Shown: positions 1-11,786 of the stretch, piece after piece | Numbering within the stretch: position 1 is the stretch's first letter | Layout: the number at the start of each line of letters is the position of its first letter | Source of the DNA: Dimorphilus gyrociliatus | Lineage: Eukaryota > Annelida > Polychaeta > Dinophilidae | NCBI GenBank assembly: GCA_904063045.1 | Contig: CAJFCJ010000006.1 | Location: forward strand, 4,914,408 to 4,978,407 | DNA length: 64,000 bases | Direction of reading: 5' to 3' | Notes under the pieces: generated by a model | Told to the model about the DNA's origin: nothing | The model's database searches: none | What the model saw: the letters and a program-made list of their open reading frames with translations, nothing else | Translations under genes and position numbers: made by a program

Positions 1-107
1 TTCTTTTTTGATGTCCACTTTACTGAAGTTTTTTCTTTGTTTTTTGTTTTACACAAGGAAAATTAGGAAAAAAATGACATCGTGCATGTGTGCGAATGTG
101 TTTTTCT

Positions 108-1154
108 TCATTCGTCTTCGGCTCCTGGCTTCAATTCTCTTAGCTCCTTAATTTGCTTAATTAAATAGGCCTTTTCGTCGTTGAATTGTTCGTCATCTGC
201 ACGGTCGGTATGAAATTTGCTCAAGAAATCGACGAGTTTCTCCTGATTGCGGAGGAGAATGTCAAGAATAGGTTTAGGTTTCGACGGATTGGCTACGAAA
301 ACTTTAAAGACGTGAAAGGCCTCAAACTGGATGTTGCGCGATTTTTCGCGTAGAAGGCACATCATTAATTTCAGATTAGCTGCGCTTGATATATAGCGCG
401 TCATCACGCTGAAGTTGTGCCGATCCAACAGTAATTCGCCCAATAGTTTCAAAGCTTGTCGTTTTGTTACATAATTCTCAGAGTTGAGTAGTTTCTGGTA
501 ATGCTCTTCGAACACTTTCTCGTAGTTATTTTCCAAGAATTCGGCTATTAACATCTTATAACTTGACCGTGTAAGAAGCTCTTTGAACGTTGAAAAAGCG
601 TCAGAGGCTATGTCAAAAGTAGACATCTCCACATAACTAAATAATTTATAAAATTCTTCGGAAGAAAGTATAATTCTCGCTAAGGCTTCATGCCTTGCAC
701 ATTCTCTAAGCATTTGACCGCAACTTAGGGCTATTTCTTGATTCTCATAGCCTTTAAGTAGCATAAAGAGAACTTGAGGATTACTGCAAATATGTTCAAC
801 TGTAGGAGACCTGGCACCTATCTGACGTCGTAAACACTTGTTAAAGATCTGCGCAACATCCTTTTTAGCTTCAAAGTCAACCGAGTGCAGATTCTCCACC
901 ATCATTCTCAACATTCCCCCTGGTCCACCAGTAGCTTCTAATTCGTGACATAACTGCGCCACTATTTCCGCTTGAGGTTCTTGTTCCCCTGATCCACAAA
1001 TATAGTTCTTTATCATTTGAAGTGTTCTGGAAACTTCATCCTGAGCCTTCGATAATTTCTTCTCAGAGTCAGCTGCCTTCCTTAATGCCTGAAGGTTTTC
1101 AGCCAAATGACGAACTAGTTCGGGGTTACTTTTCGATTTTCCGAAAAGTGGCAT
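108..1154 (-). CDS. CAB39: MO25 / calcium-binding protein 39, scaffold of the LKB1-STRAD complex
   Basis: One uninterrupted 348-residue reading frame; vertebrate CAB39 is about 341 residues. It opens with the family-typical [11 protein letters not shown] and keeps the helical-repeat segments of MO25, including [20 protein letters not shown] and the C-terminal [22 protein letters not shown]25 is a cytosolic armadillo-like scaffold that stabilises the LKB1-STRAD kinase complex and activates GCK-III kinases such as MST4 and OSR1. The whole coding region is a single exon, unusual here where most genes are split. An acceptor-like TTGACAG lies about 25 nt upstream of the ATG, so a 5' UTR intron or trans-splice site is possible. 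It is divergent to SERP1. The identification is secure. Confidence 0.97.
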   Translation of the reverse strand: MPLFGKSKSNPELVRHLAENLQALRKAADSEKKLSKAQDEVSRTLQMIKNYICGSGEQEPQAEIVAQLCHELEATGGPGGMLRMMVENLHSVDFEAKKDVAQIFNKCLRRQIGARSPTVEHICSNPQVLFMLLKGYENQEIALSCGQMLRECARHEALARIILSSEEFYKLFSYVEMSTFDIASDAFSTFKELLTRSSYKMLIAEFLENNYEKVFEEHYQKLLNSENYVTKRQALKLLGELLLDRHNFSVMTRYISSAANLKLMMCLLREKSRNIQFEAFHVFKVFVANPSKPKPILDILLRNQEKLVDFLSKFHTDRADDEQFNDEKAYLIKQIKELRELKPGAEDE

Positions 1155-2286
<1,132 letters not shown>

Positions 2287-2850
2287 AAGAGATTGGATCA
2301 CGGTGGGTTACAGATTCGCGGATGGAGAAACTTAAATCCGCTACCGTTACTTGTTTTGAATGTGTAAAATGTGATAGAACGAATAAAATTAAATCGAATA
2401 TTATCTATTTCTGTTCAAAATAAACTTAATTGTGGCAAAATATAACTAAAAACGTTCTAAAATTCCGATTAGAACCTTTTATAAATGGTAGGTGGATACA
2501 AAAGCAAAAAATAACTAAGTGTCAACGAGTTGATTTAAATTTTTTTAAATCGTGTCACAAGCGAAACGTGGAACTTACGCCTATCTTAAATAGTGGAGTC
2601 GTACACGTTTAAAATGATTGTTATTTTCGTATATAATAATATAAAATACGAAAATTAATAGTCAGGCACAAGGTCCGTTGAAATAAATATTAACGAAATT
2701 TTGTGACCTAACTACACTTGACTAGGTACCGCTCTAACGGCCAAGTGCCTAGAAGCGGGACTACAACGAAAGATAAAATATACTATAGTTTTGTGATCTT
2801 TAACATCATAATTTTAGTGAAACAATACTCATGAAATTTTGATCATTGCG
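2287..2850. other. Intergenic region SERP1-KMT5A
   Basis: About 560 bp with the SERP1 3' UTR and the KMT5A 5' region. A 60-codon open stretch at 2430-2612 has no recognisable protein character. An acceptor-like ATTTTAG lies at about 2812-2818, shortly before the KMT5A start. Confidence 0.4.
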
Positions 2851-3450
2851 ATGTATCAACCGTATCCGTCTCAGCGTCCTAAGAAAGGAAAATTACAGAA
2901 AAAAAGAGATGAAGAGAACCAATCGAAAATTACTGACTACTATGTAGTTAGGAGATCTGCTAGAAAAACCCGCAAGAAACTGGAGGAAGATCGTCTAAAT
3001 GAGATAGAAAAGGCAGTAATACTAAATCAAGAGATTGGTTTGAACGTTATTGAAACAGAATTTAAGGGCCGTGGGGTAGCAGCCGCGAAGACTTTCGAAA
3101 AAGGAGACTTTGTTGTGGAGTATGCCGGTGATCTCATAGACTTAAGCAGTGCTAAAGATAGAGAAAAACAGTATTCGTGTAATACTATGGTTGGGTGTTA
3201 CATGTATTACTTTGAATATCAATCAAAGAGATTTTGCGTGGATGCTACTATAGAAACCGGTAGATTTGGTAGACTAGTAAATCATTCTCGAAAGAAGCCT
3301 AACTGCAAGACAAAAGTAATAGGAATAAATGGTACCCCTAGACTTATTTTAATAGCATCCAGAAATATAAGGATTGGTGAAGAAATTCTTTACGACTACG
3401 GCGATAGATCGAAAGCAAGTATAGAAGCTTATCCGTGGCTTTCACAATGA
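2851..3450 (+). CDS. KMT5A: SET8/PR-Set7 histone H4K20 monomethyltransferase, short form
   Basis: A single exon encodes 199 residues from the first in-frame ATG at 2851; upstream in-frame codons contain no earlier ATG. The C-terminal ~130 residues are a complete SET domain of KMT5A type: KGRGVAAAKTFEKGDFVVEY, GCYMYYFEY, CVDAT, the cofactor motif GRLVNHS, and EEILYDYGDRSKASIEAYPWL. The enzyme places H4K20me1 on chromatin, needed for replication licensing and mitosis. Residues 24-35 (QSKITDYYVVRR) match the vertebrate PIP degron that couples KMT5A to PCNA and CRL4-Cdt2. Vertebrate KMT5A is about 350 residues, so the long N-terminal tail is missing here. An upstream exon cannot be excluded. Confidence 0.95.
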   Translation: MYQPYPSQRPKKGKLQKKRDEENQSKITDYYVVRRSARKTRKKLEEDRLNEIEKAVILNQEIGLNVIETEFKGRGVAAAKTFEKGDFVVEYAGDLIDLSSAKDREKQYSCNTMVGCYMYYFEYQSKRFCVDATIETGRFGRLVNHSRKKPNCKTKVIGINGTPRLILIASRNIRIGEEILYDYGDRSKASIEAYPWLSQ

Positions 3451-3938
3451 AAGAATTGAGCTCAGCCTCCTATACCTTAAAGCTATATAAAAATTTTTTA
3501 CCAGAACCCAGGGATGATAAATCTTTACTGCATTTAGCTCTTTCCTTCAAACACAAACCATTCATCATATCTTTTTCTATCTATATCCCTCTCTTTGCCT
3601 TTCTATTTTTTTACCCATGTATCATAATTATGACCTGTAGTGATTTTTATTATCATTTATACATTTATGTATAATATAAACATTATAAAAGTTAAGTTTT
3701 TTGTAAGACCTATTTATTTGTTACTTTTTTTCTCTTTGGAGCGAGGATAAGATCATTCTCAATCTTATTTTCATTTTATAATAAAAAAGAAGGACAAAAA
3801 TGTTTTTTTTTAGCTGTAAACAAAACAATGAATTTAGAGAAAAGTATTCTTTCTATCCTTTTTATAGTTCTAATCAACCGGAAGTTAAAGTATTTTGGTA
3901 TGTCTGCTCCTCTACTCAAACTACCTCACCTATTCTGA
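3451..3938. other. Convergent 3' region between KMT5A and the F-BAR gene
   Basis: About 490 bp, AT-rich, containing both 3' UTRs. A Y/F-rich open frame at 3435-3674 overlaps the KMT5A end out of frame and is not gene-like. I see no RNA gene. Confidence 0.4.
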
Positions 3939-5198
3939 TTAATCTAAGATTTTTTTTTTATTGGATTTTCTATCTTTAGTTTTTCTGATGTGAGACGTCC
4001 TTTTTAATACATTCGTTGCTGATGATTCAATCCTATCATCTTGATTGTTAGAAAAGACTAGGTTGTTTTCAGTCACCTTTTGATTCTCATCTTCATTAAG
4101 ATTCCAGAATAGTCTGTTATTATCGAAATTTGCTTGCGAATTAATCATTGATCTATTTCGAGTGTTTCTGGAACGATTGGCACTTTTATAATATTTTGTC
4201 TTTTCACAATGCTGAGCGGAATTTGCTTTATTTACTTTTACCGTGAAATCATAGTTTATTGGATCTGACAGATGTTCATTCGTATTATATGTACAATCTT
4301 TAGGAAAACTAGAAACAGTATTTTGACTATAATCAGAACTTGAAAGAGTTTCGCGTATAGATGAAACTTTTGTGGCAGTTTTATCAATTTTTCGGAAATT
4401 AATTGAGGACGGAACGAAAACTACCACCAAATTTCTTTCTTTCCAACTGTTAATGTTATCGGAGATGTCCTTTGGATAGTTGTCTAATTTGTATTCAGTT
4501 GTTCCTAGAGTTGATATTACTGACAAGTATTTTTCAATGGTAATAGATAAGGTTTCAGCCCTTTCGGCCTCGTTACTAATTATATTTGGTAAGTAGAATC
4601 CTATAGATTCTTTAGCATTGCTTGCAGCTTTCTCCAAATCGGTAAATGATCGGTTAGAATCTGAATTCTTTTTAAGGAGGAGTAACAGTTTCTTTGGTGA
4701 AAATGTCGACAATTCTGCCCCATGAGTATTCAGTTTTTGTCTAAAGTTCTTAACACAAGTATTGTAGTGACCCAATAAAAGCTTGACTTTTTTTTCCCTA
4801 TCGTATTCGGTTAAAACGAGATTTTTAAATTGTTTTGTATTTGATGTAGTGGACGAAGAATTCGAAAGCCAATTATATAGTGTACTTATTGGTCCAACTC
4901 TGTCGTAAAGACCTTCATACACGCCGTAATGTTCATTTGCCAAAGTGTCAGCTTCTTTGCAAATCGATGTTATTAAATTTAACCAATAATGCATCATAAA
5001 TTGATGCGGTCTATCTAAAACCGTCGATCTTGCCAATTTTAGCCATTTATATAACTTTCTTGAGTATTCCAATTCAATTTTTGCTCTCTCGTCTATCAAG
5101 TTCATTACGTTCTTTGTTAATCCGACACCATTTTCAACCAGATTTCTAACAGCCGACACGGACACATATTCAATTTCACCGGAAGTCAAGTTATCCAT
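3939..5198 (-). CDS. F-BAR (FCH-BAR) domain protein, subfamily unresolved
   Basis: A single exon of 419 residues. Residues 1-90 look like an FCH/F-BAR start: a long amphipathic helix with GVGLTKNVMNLIDERAKIEL followed by EYSRKLYKWLK, the region that defines F-BAR proteins of the CIP4/FNBP1, FES/FER and nostrin type. Helical character continues to about residue 255. The remaining ~165 residues are Ser/Asn-rich, poorly ordered and end in a Lys/Arg-rich tail. No SH3, RhoGAP or kinase domain is present, so it is shorter than most family members. F-BAR proteins dimerise and bend the plasma membrane during endocytosis or protrusion. The subfamily assignment is open. The gene is divergent from the SLC16-like gene. 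Confidence 0.7.
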   Translation of the reverse strand: MDNLTSGEIEYVSVSAVRNLVENGVGLTKNVMNLIDERAKIELEYSRKLYKWLKLARSTVLDRPHQFMMHYWLNLITSICKEADTLANEHYGVYEGLYDRVGPISTLYNWLSNSSSTTSNTKQFKNLVLTEYDREKKVKLLLGHYNTCVKNFRQKLNTHGAELSTFSPKKLLLLLKKNSDSNRSFTDLEKAASNAKESIGFYLPNIISNEAERAETLSITIEKYLSVISTLGTTEYKLDNYPKDISDNINSWKERNLVVVFVPSSINFRKIDKTATKVSSIRETLSSSDYSQNTVSSFPKDCTYNTNEHLSDPINYDFTVKVNKANSAQHCEKTKYYKSANRSRNTRNRSMINSQANFDNNRLFWNLNEDENQKVTENNLVFSNNQDDRIESSATNVLKRTSHIRKTKDRKSNKKKILD

Positions 5199-5910
5199 TC
5201 TATTAGGGGCAGTTTTTAAAATAATCGTGACGTATTAATGAAATACTAATTTATTTTAAGGGATGATATATCTATTTAAACTATATACTGTATGAATTAC
5301 GGAGGAAGATATTATTCCTTGATGAAATTAACTAATAATTAGCCTACTCGACACGAGTTAATAATCTCCATTAAGAAGTAATTTTTTTGCAACAAGATAG
5401 TTAGATAGATAGATAGAGAGCGAGAAAGAGAGAGAGAGAGAGGGTAAGAGAAATGCGAATCGGAAAAAGCTTAACTAGGATAATGACCTTAGTGATCAAC
5501 TTCTTTAAAAGTAATTAAATAACACATTGTTATATTGTCCTCTACACATAAACTTTAAACAAAGCTATGTTATTTAGTTTATAATAAGGGAGAATAAGTG
5601 TTCATCCAGGTTATTTTACTGTCAAATGTCATCTGCTCTACAATGAAAACGATGTTAGTAAAATGACTGATTTTTCTCATTATACATTTGTTTGTCCAAT
5701 ACAATTTGTTTAGCTATAAAGGTGGGTATATATTTCATATCGTACTAAATATCTATATTGTATCTATTATATAGTATTTATCTAGTTAATTCAAATTTAG
5801 AATTTATTCACTCAACTCTATTCTCTTTGAGAAAAAACAAAAAACCAAAGCAAACCAACAAACATAAAAGTTATTAATTTTAAAAATTAAGACCCTGCAA
5901 TAAACGAACC
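5199..5910. other. Divergent intergenic region with GATA/GA microsatellite
   Basis: About 710 bp between the F-BAR and transporter start codons. A TAGA/GA-rich simple repeat lies at about 5400-5443. No other structure was recognised. Confidence 0.45.
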
Positions 5911-7525
5911 ATGAATGATCGAAAAGGAATAGCTTTGGATGGAGGTAGTATATAGGCCTATATGGATTAAAATATAATTAAATAGATTAATGAAATTTAA
6001 ATAGGTTACGGTTGGCTTATTGTTCTCGCCTCTTTTGTTAATCAAGCTCTTACTGTTGGAATCACGTATACTTTTGGAGTTATTTTAGTGAAATTGTTAG
6101 ATACTTTTAAATCTGAGGAAAGTACAACAGCTTGGATAGGCTCAATTCAATCTTGCTTGCTATATTTAGTGGGTCAGTGTAGTTGAAAAATACACCACTC
6201 TTTTTCAATTTGTCTTATTATAAAAGGAATTATTGGAGGTCCATTAATTAGGAGATTTGGATGGAGAGTTGTTGCTATTTCGGGTTCCATTTTATCGGCG
6301 ATTGGATTTGCTTCAAGTGGGCTAGTGAATAATTTATACTTATTATACTTGACTTATGGGATAATAACAGGTATTCGTAATTATAGTCTTTAATAAGGAA
6401 TTGTGATTAAAAGGGTTAAAACTTTCAAATTATTAGGTATTGGTAATGGTCTCGTCTATTTGACGTCTATGGTTTGTATTCAACATTACTTTGATAAAAG
6501 AAGAGCATTAGCGACCGGAATAGTCGTTTCTGGTAGCGGTGTTGGAATGCTATTATTTTCTGTGGCAACACCAGCCCTACTTAAGAAAATCGAATGGCGG
6601 GCTACGTTTTTTGTCCAGGCTGCGATTATGCTTTCTGGCAGTTTTTTCTCCGCTTTATATAAGCCAATCAAAATGCAAGTATTATCCGAGAGAACGCCTT
6701 TAATGGAATCTTCTTGCGAAGAAACTGAAAAGAAATCAAAGCATTCCTCTTTCACCATTGACTTATCCCTATTTCAAGAACCAATCTTTATAATATTTTG
6801 TATTTCGCTACTCTCTTTCGGATTCTCTTATCACGTTCCCTTTACCTATACTCCTGATAGGGCAATTCATATATCTGGCGGTGAAATTACTTTATCGGAT
6901 GCGTCAATTTTCGTTTCTATAATGGGAATATCAAGCGTTATTGGACGTTTAATTATGGGATCGTTTTCAGATACAATACCTAATATTAGATTTTATATTT
7001 TTGGATCAGTATTGATTTTAGGAGGTATTTTGAACATGTCAATATCAATCTTTACCACATACATCCGGATAGTTTTCTATTCTATTCTATTTGGAGTCTT
7101 TTCCGGTTAGTAGATGCGATTAACGAAATTCAGACATTTCAACCTTGAAACAGATTTATTAATTATAAAATTTTCAATGCTATTTATAGGTTTCTTTGCC
7201 GCTTTATTCCCAGTTGTTCTTGTAGATCTATTAGGCGTAAATGAAATTGAGAAATCAATGGGACAAGCACTAGCAGTGACTTCTTTCGGCTTTCTTGTAG
7301 CATCTCCCTTATCTGGTAAATTTAATAATTTTTTTTTGGCAGATTTTGTCATTTTAACTCTTTTCAACTTTAGGTTCAATTATTCAGCTTACAAACAGTT
7401 TCGACACACCATTCTGGGTTGTAGGAGGATGCGAATTTTTAGGAGGATTGATCTTCCTTTCAATAAGAATTATCATTTGGTCTAGAAATAGGAAAAAGGT
7501 GGATAATTATCAAGAAGTGAAATGA
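5911..7525 (+). CDS. Monocarboxylate-transporter-like MFS protein (SLC16 family)
   Basis: Six exons, 5911-5944, 6005-6172, 6227-6370, 6437-7105, 7190-7315 and 7374-7525, joined in frame, encode 430 residues. The first helix GYGWLIVLASFVNQALTVGI plus TYTFGVILV is the MCT signature region (GWGW, FG-F/V). There are about twelve membrane segments, a charged central loop around residues 200-225 between helices 6 and 7, and GRLIMGSFSD as the MFS A-like motif of the second half. MCTs carry lactate, pyruvate, ketone bodies or related acids across the plasma membrane, often with protons. Substrate and orthology to a numbered SLC16 gene cannot be decided. All five introns are under 90 nt. Confidence 0.9.
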
Positions 7526-8263
7526 ATAGTATGCTGTATATATAGGACTCGATGTAGATTTTCTGATATTATATAAATCGGTTGAAATAGAATACAAACT
7601 ATTAATTTACAAATTGTAGACTTGTAATTAGTCATTTTAGCTAAATACTTAGAAATAGAGGATTCTAGAATTATGCTAAAGTTACTTTGTACTTAACATT
7701 CCTTTCCAACTTCCTTCCTAGCCTTTTTTTATTGTTTACGAAAGAACAATACAGATTTTCTACGTGGTTTTAACTTAATATTTATTGAACTATGGTCCTG
7801 AACAAAGGAATTTGGAATGTTAAAGTATAAACGTATTCAATGAGTTTATTTCGTTATTAATTGGCAGATTAAATTACTCTTATTTGTATATTTTAATTCG
7901 GTAGTTTGGCATTTGGATTTCGATTGTGAATCTGAAATGATATGAAAGACTGTGAACGTTATTCGAAGAGTAGTCGTTCTTGGAGTAATTTTACAGTTGA
8001 GGAAAAGAAAAATATGGAAAAATGGTCGGATGAGGAAATGGACGACGCTATAGATGGAATTCTTCAAGTAGTTCCCTCTGAAGACGCCACACCTCAGGAA
8101 AATACAAAAGAAGAAGAGGTTAGGTTAGGTTAGGTTTTTGAATATGGCGCCATAAAAAATAAACTGGTAGTATAGATACTGAGTCGAGTAGTGTTTTACC
8201 GCATTCCTCCTGGTGATAACGTAAATATAGTTGAAATTTAGGATAAAATATAAATAGTTTGTG
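7526..8263. other. Intergenic region transporter-IFT43
   Basis: About 740 bp. It holds the transporter 3' UTR, an acidic 63-codon open frame (listed separately) and a short TTAGGT triplication at about 8118-8135, which is too short to be telomeric. Confidence 0.4.
7942..8133 (+). CDS. Unrecognised small acidic open reading frame
   Basis: 63 codons from ATG at 7942. The encoded peptide is strongly polar (EKWSDEEMDDAIDGILQVV) and ends next to the TTAGGT repeat. Codon content looks more protein-like than its surroundings, but I recognise no family. It could be a real short protein, an alternative 5' exon of IFT43 (a GT follows the GAAGAGGAG-like end), or chance. Confidence 0.2.
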   Translation: MKDCERYSKSSRSWSNFTVEEKKNMEKWSDEEMDDAIDGILQVVPSEDATPQENTKEEEVRLG

Positions 8264-9226
8264 ATGGATGATGAAAATTTCGATTTTGATACATCAAAAT
8301 CTAGAGTAAGTTGGCGGAGAGTGAGTTAAGACTTATCTATTAACCTGTTCTTTCACAATTGTAGACTAAAACTTTAATTTCATTTATGAATGATCTCGCT
8401 TGCACAATTTTCAAAAAATTCTAATATGTTTTGTCACTTAACTAGCAAGCCCGTAAAGGTAGAAGGGCAAAGGCAAATGTATTAGATGGCCCTGCGGAAG
8501 AGCCAGACGCACCAGCAGATGATGTTCCACTTTCAACAGATATGCATGAAGTAACGGAAGAGAGAGTATCCAGTGGGAAAAAAGAAAAAGTATGCTAAGC
8601 AAAAATATTACATATACACTTATAAATAAACTTTCCTACTAATAGAAAGGTCGCCGAAGAATGAGCGGATGGGGTGATACAACAAACAAGGGGTATGTAA
8701 AAACTAGTTAATGCATTTGCATTATTATTATTATTATTATTAATTTTGTATTTGTTGGTGTTTGATACTAAAAAAAGAAAAAATATGATTATTAGATGAG
8801 AATGATTTTGTCTTAAAAAACCATTTTTATGCATGTCTCCCACAGATTTGACGATGAGTAAGTAAAAATTTCCATTTTATTTTTTTCCCCTTTGGAATCA
8901 CATTCAAAGAAATACAAAAATTCTAATAATCTTTTCCTTTATTAATCGTTATTCAAACAAACAAAAACTAATTTTAAAAAAAAAGTTAAATTGTTGTTTT
9001 TTTAAAAAAAAACAAAAAGAAATAAACAACATCAAAAGTTCCTTCTATCATGTTACTTACTATTTGTTTTTTTTTCAAGACCTCATTTTATACTTTTTCA
9101 TACTAAAAACCTTATGAAATAAAGAAAAAACAGAATAGATACTATAATTCAAAATATTAAGGTTGATGTAAAAAGATTCAATATATCAATCAATCAATCA
9201 ATCAATTTTACTTAGATAGTTAGTTC

Positions 9227-9264
<38 letters not shown>

Positions 9265-9326
9265 TAATTTTTGAATAAAGTCATTTTATACTGATTAGTT
9301 AAATACTTAAATAATATATAATTATT

Positions 9327-9357
<31 letters not shown>

Positions 9358-10624
9358 TTAATATATATGTATATGTATATAATAAAGTGACGGTTCGGAC
9401 TGGGAATGGTATTTATACATATTATTTTTGCATGCAATCAAAACTTTTTATGAGAGAGGAATCCTTATTTTTTTTTATCATTAACTATTTTAAATAGAAG
9501 AGGTAGCATCTATATATAAACATATATATATATATAATATTTATATATAGATTTTAAACACCTTTAAATATATTTAAATAAAAGAAAATAAGAAACAAGA
9601 CAACAAATAGCATGATGAAAATATATTGTCTGTTAAATACATTGATTTATTATGTTTTTTGTTGTTAACTATATATATATATATGTATAGATATATATAT
9701 ATACAAGAACAATAATAGTATGTAATATAGAAATAGATTTCTTGGCACTGATAGTGTTTTATTATTATTCATTTGCCCTCTCCTATCTTTTTTATCCCTA
9801 ATTTTTCCCTCTATTATCTTTCTGTGTTTCTCTTCTTCGGCTTCTATATGTATATATATATATACATTTTTTTTATTTGATATTTAACAACAATAATAAT
9901 GGAATTATTATAATTAGTACAAAATCTAAGTAAACTATTTGCTTAAAGTAGTGACGAAGCATTCTAAACATAGAAATTATTAGATAAAAAGAGAAATATA
10001 ATACCTATACTTAATAATTATACTTAATTTTTGTACTATTTATAAGAATTACTTAGAAAGAGATTACTTTAACTTCCTTTTACTAATTGAATCAATTATT
10101 TGATTTTAGTGAAAGATTTAAGAAAACTCATACACCACCGCCCGAAAATGATGAGTCGGATAACGGTATATATTTTAATATATCGTCTAATTATTCTTTT
10201 GTTAACGTTTTATTCTCTATCTATCATTCTATTTATCCCTCTGTCTGTCACAGATATTCCTGTCATACCGGATTTAGAAGATTCTAACATAGGTGATGAC
10301 TCTGGTGGACCGCAGATAGCGATGGCTCCAAAGTAAGTATTTTTGAATATCAACTCTTCAGTTATTCGTTTAAAGTATCCTCTCTTTCTCTTTGATAATT
10401 TAATTATGATTTTCGCAATATTTGCAGCGTTGCAGTTAATAGAGTAGCCACATATAGGGAATTGGATAATGATTTACTTAAACACGCAGCTTTTCTAACT
10501 TTGGTACGTATGTCAAGCAGTTAAAAATAGAATAAAAAAAGTAAATATTTCATTATATAGGATAATGAAATTGATTTGAAATTACTTGCAAAATGTCTCT
10601 CCTCCGAATCTGAAATAACTGAGG

Positions 10625-10661
<37 letters not shown>

Positions 10662-10790
10662 ACTAAACGTTTTATTACAAAAAAAACCCTATAGGACCAA
10701 AAACTTTGGGAGTGGGATAGATTATTTACAGAAGTAACATCTGAAATGCTTTCTGAATGGGAAGAAAATGAAGAAGTAGCTGCTTCTTAA
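8264..10790 (+). CDS. IFT43: Intraflagellar transport protein 43, IFT-A subunit
   Basis: Nine exons: 8264-8305, 8446-8589, 8646-8692, 8846-8857, 10110-10165, 10254-10332, 10428-10503, 10561-10623 and 10695-10790. They give 204 residues; human IFT43 is 208. Diagnostic blocks are DIPVIPDLED, VATYRELDNDLLKHAAFLTL, EIDLKLLAKCL and the C-terminal DRLFTEVTSEMLSEWEEN, all in the order of vertebrate IFT43. The protein is a peripheral subunit of the IFT-A complex that drives retrograde transport in cilia by binding IFT121. The N-terminal half is charged and disordered (GRRAKAN, GWGDTTNKG). Exon 4 is only 12 nt. Intron 4 is about 1.25 kb, by far the longest in the gene, and is filled with simple repeats. 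Confidence 0.93.
8858..10109. repeat. Repeat-rich intron 4 of IFT43
   Basis: This AT-rich intron holds two blocks of the tetranucleotide CAAT/TCAA (about 9186-9206 and 9226-9264), several TA dinucleotide runs (about 9320-9360, 9510-9550, 9670-9710, 9848-9866) and homopolymer A/T tracts. I see no coding potential in it. Confidence 0.8.
10630..10659. repeat. TA dinucleotide repeat in IFT43 intron 8
   Basis: An uninterrupted AT run of about 30 nt between exons 8 and 9, sitting where a branch point and polypyrimidine tract might otherwise be. Confidence 0.85.
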
Positions 10791-11061
10791 TAAAACAATA
10801 CAAAATCCTTAAATCCTCTTTTGTTTTATAAATGTAATATGTTTATTTTAAAGAGAAAAATAAAAATAATATACATTCTATCATTCTTAAAACTCTTTTT
10901 TTTTTAAAGAAAAAAAAATCTCAAGGTTATTTATCATATCTGGATTTCTTCTTTCTTGTCAGCTCTTTGCAAAGCATTTTATCATCATCTTCTTCTTTCA
11001 AATCTCTTTTAACTGACTTTTAGAATATAATAAAATACATCATTTAATTCAATTCATACGG

Positions 11062-11098
<37 letters not shown>

Positions 11099-11228
11099 CT
11101 ACAACAAAATGAATTTTGAAAGGTTAACGATCATATAAATCTAGTGAAAAAAAAACATTCAAGACAAAGATATTTCAATACGTACAAGTTGTATATTATT
11201 TTTATATACTGCATATAGAGATTATATT

Positions 11229-11259
<31 letters not shown>

Positions 11260-11786
11260 TATATATATATATTTAATAGGGTAATAATATCTTTTTTCGT
11301 TTCAAAATAAAAAATTCTTTATTAAATATTTTTGAAATACAGTATATACGAAAGTAAAAGGCAAAAAAAGAAAAAGCTGTATATAAGCGAACAGGTGGAT
11401 TGTTTTGTTTTTCTCGATAGTTTGTCAGTAGAAGATAGGGAAAATAAGCCAAACACACCTGCTAATAAATTATCACTTAACAAAGAGTCTTGTTGCAAAA
11501 GATGTGCTTTAGGAGTCTATCGGTATAAAAAAGCCATCTCCTATGAAGAAAAACAGTCCTTTATGAAAGTTCAAACAGGATTGTCTTTGTGTCAGTGTTC
11601 GTAAACTGATAAGCGTGTGTCATATCGGCATAAAGTTTTCAATAACTTTCCAAATTAGCCCTTTAAATATTTCGTATATTATATTTTCTTAGTTCGATCC
11701 TTTCCGGACTGTGCGGCAGCTTTACAAAGAATAATAATAGAGACGTCTACGAAGTAAAGGGACATATCTAACAAATTTGTTTTCTG
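10791..11786. other. Convergent 3' region IFT43-NSD with TA repeats
   Basis: About 1 kb. TA runs lie at about 11068-11097 and 11228-11256. A 90-codon open frame at 11332-11604 (plus) ends in a Cys-rich stretch (CCKRCALGVYRYKK). It has no recognised homology, so I do not call it a gene. The rest is 3' UTR or spacer. Confidence 0.4.

Noticed and set aside
3435-3674. Plus-strand 79-codon frame overlapping the KMT5A end
   Set aside because: Out of frame, Phe/Ile/Tyr-rich AT artefact in the 3' UTR.
8118-8135. TTAGGT triplication resembling telomeric repeat
   Set aside because: Only three units, in the middle of a gene-dense region; not telomeric.
11332-11604. 90-codon frame with CCKRC motif between IFT43 and NSD
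   Set aside because: No homology, Lys-rich low-complexity start and no clear splice context; left as unsupported.
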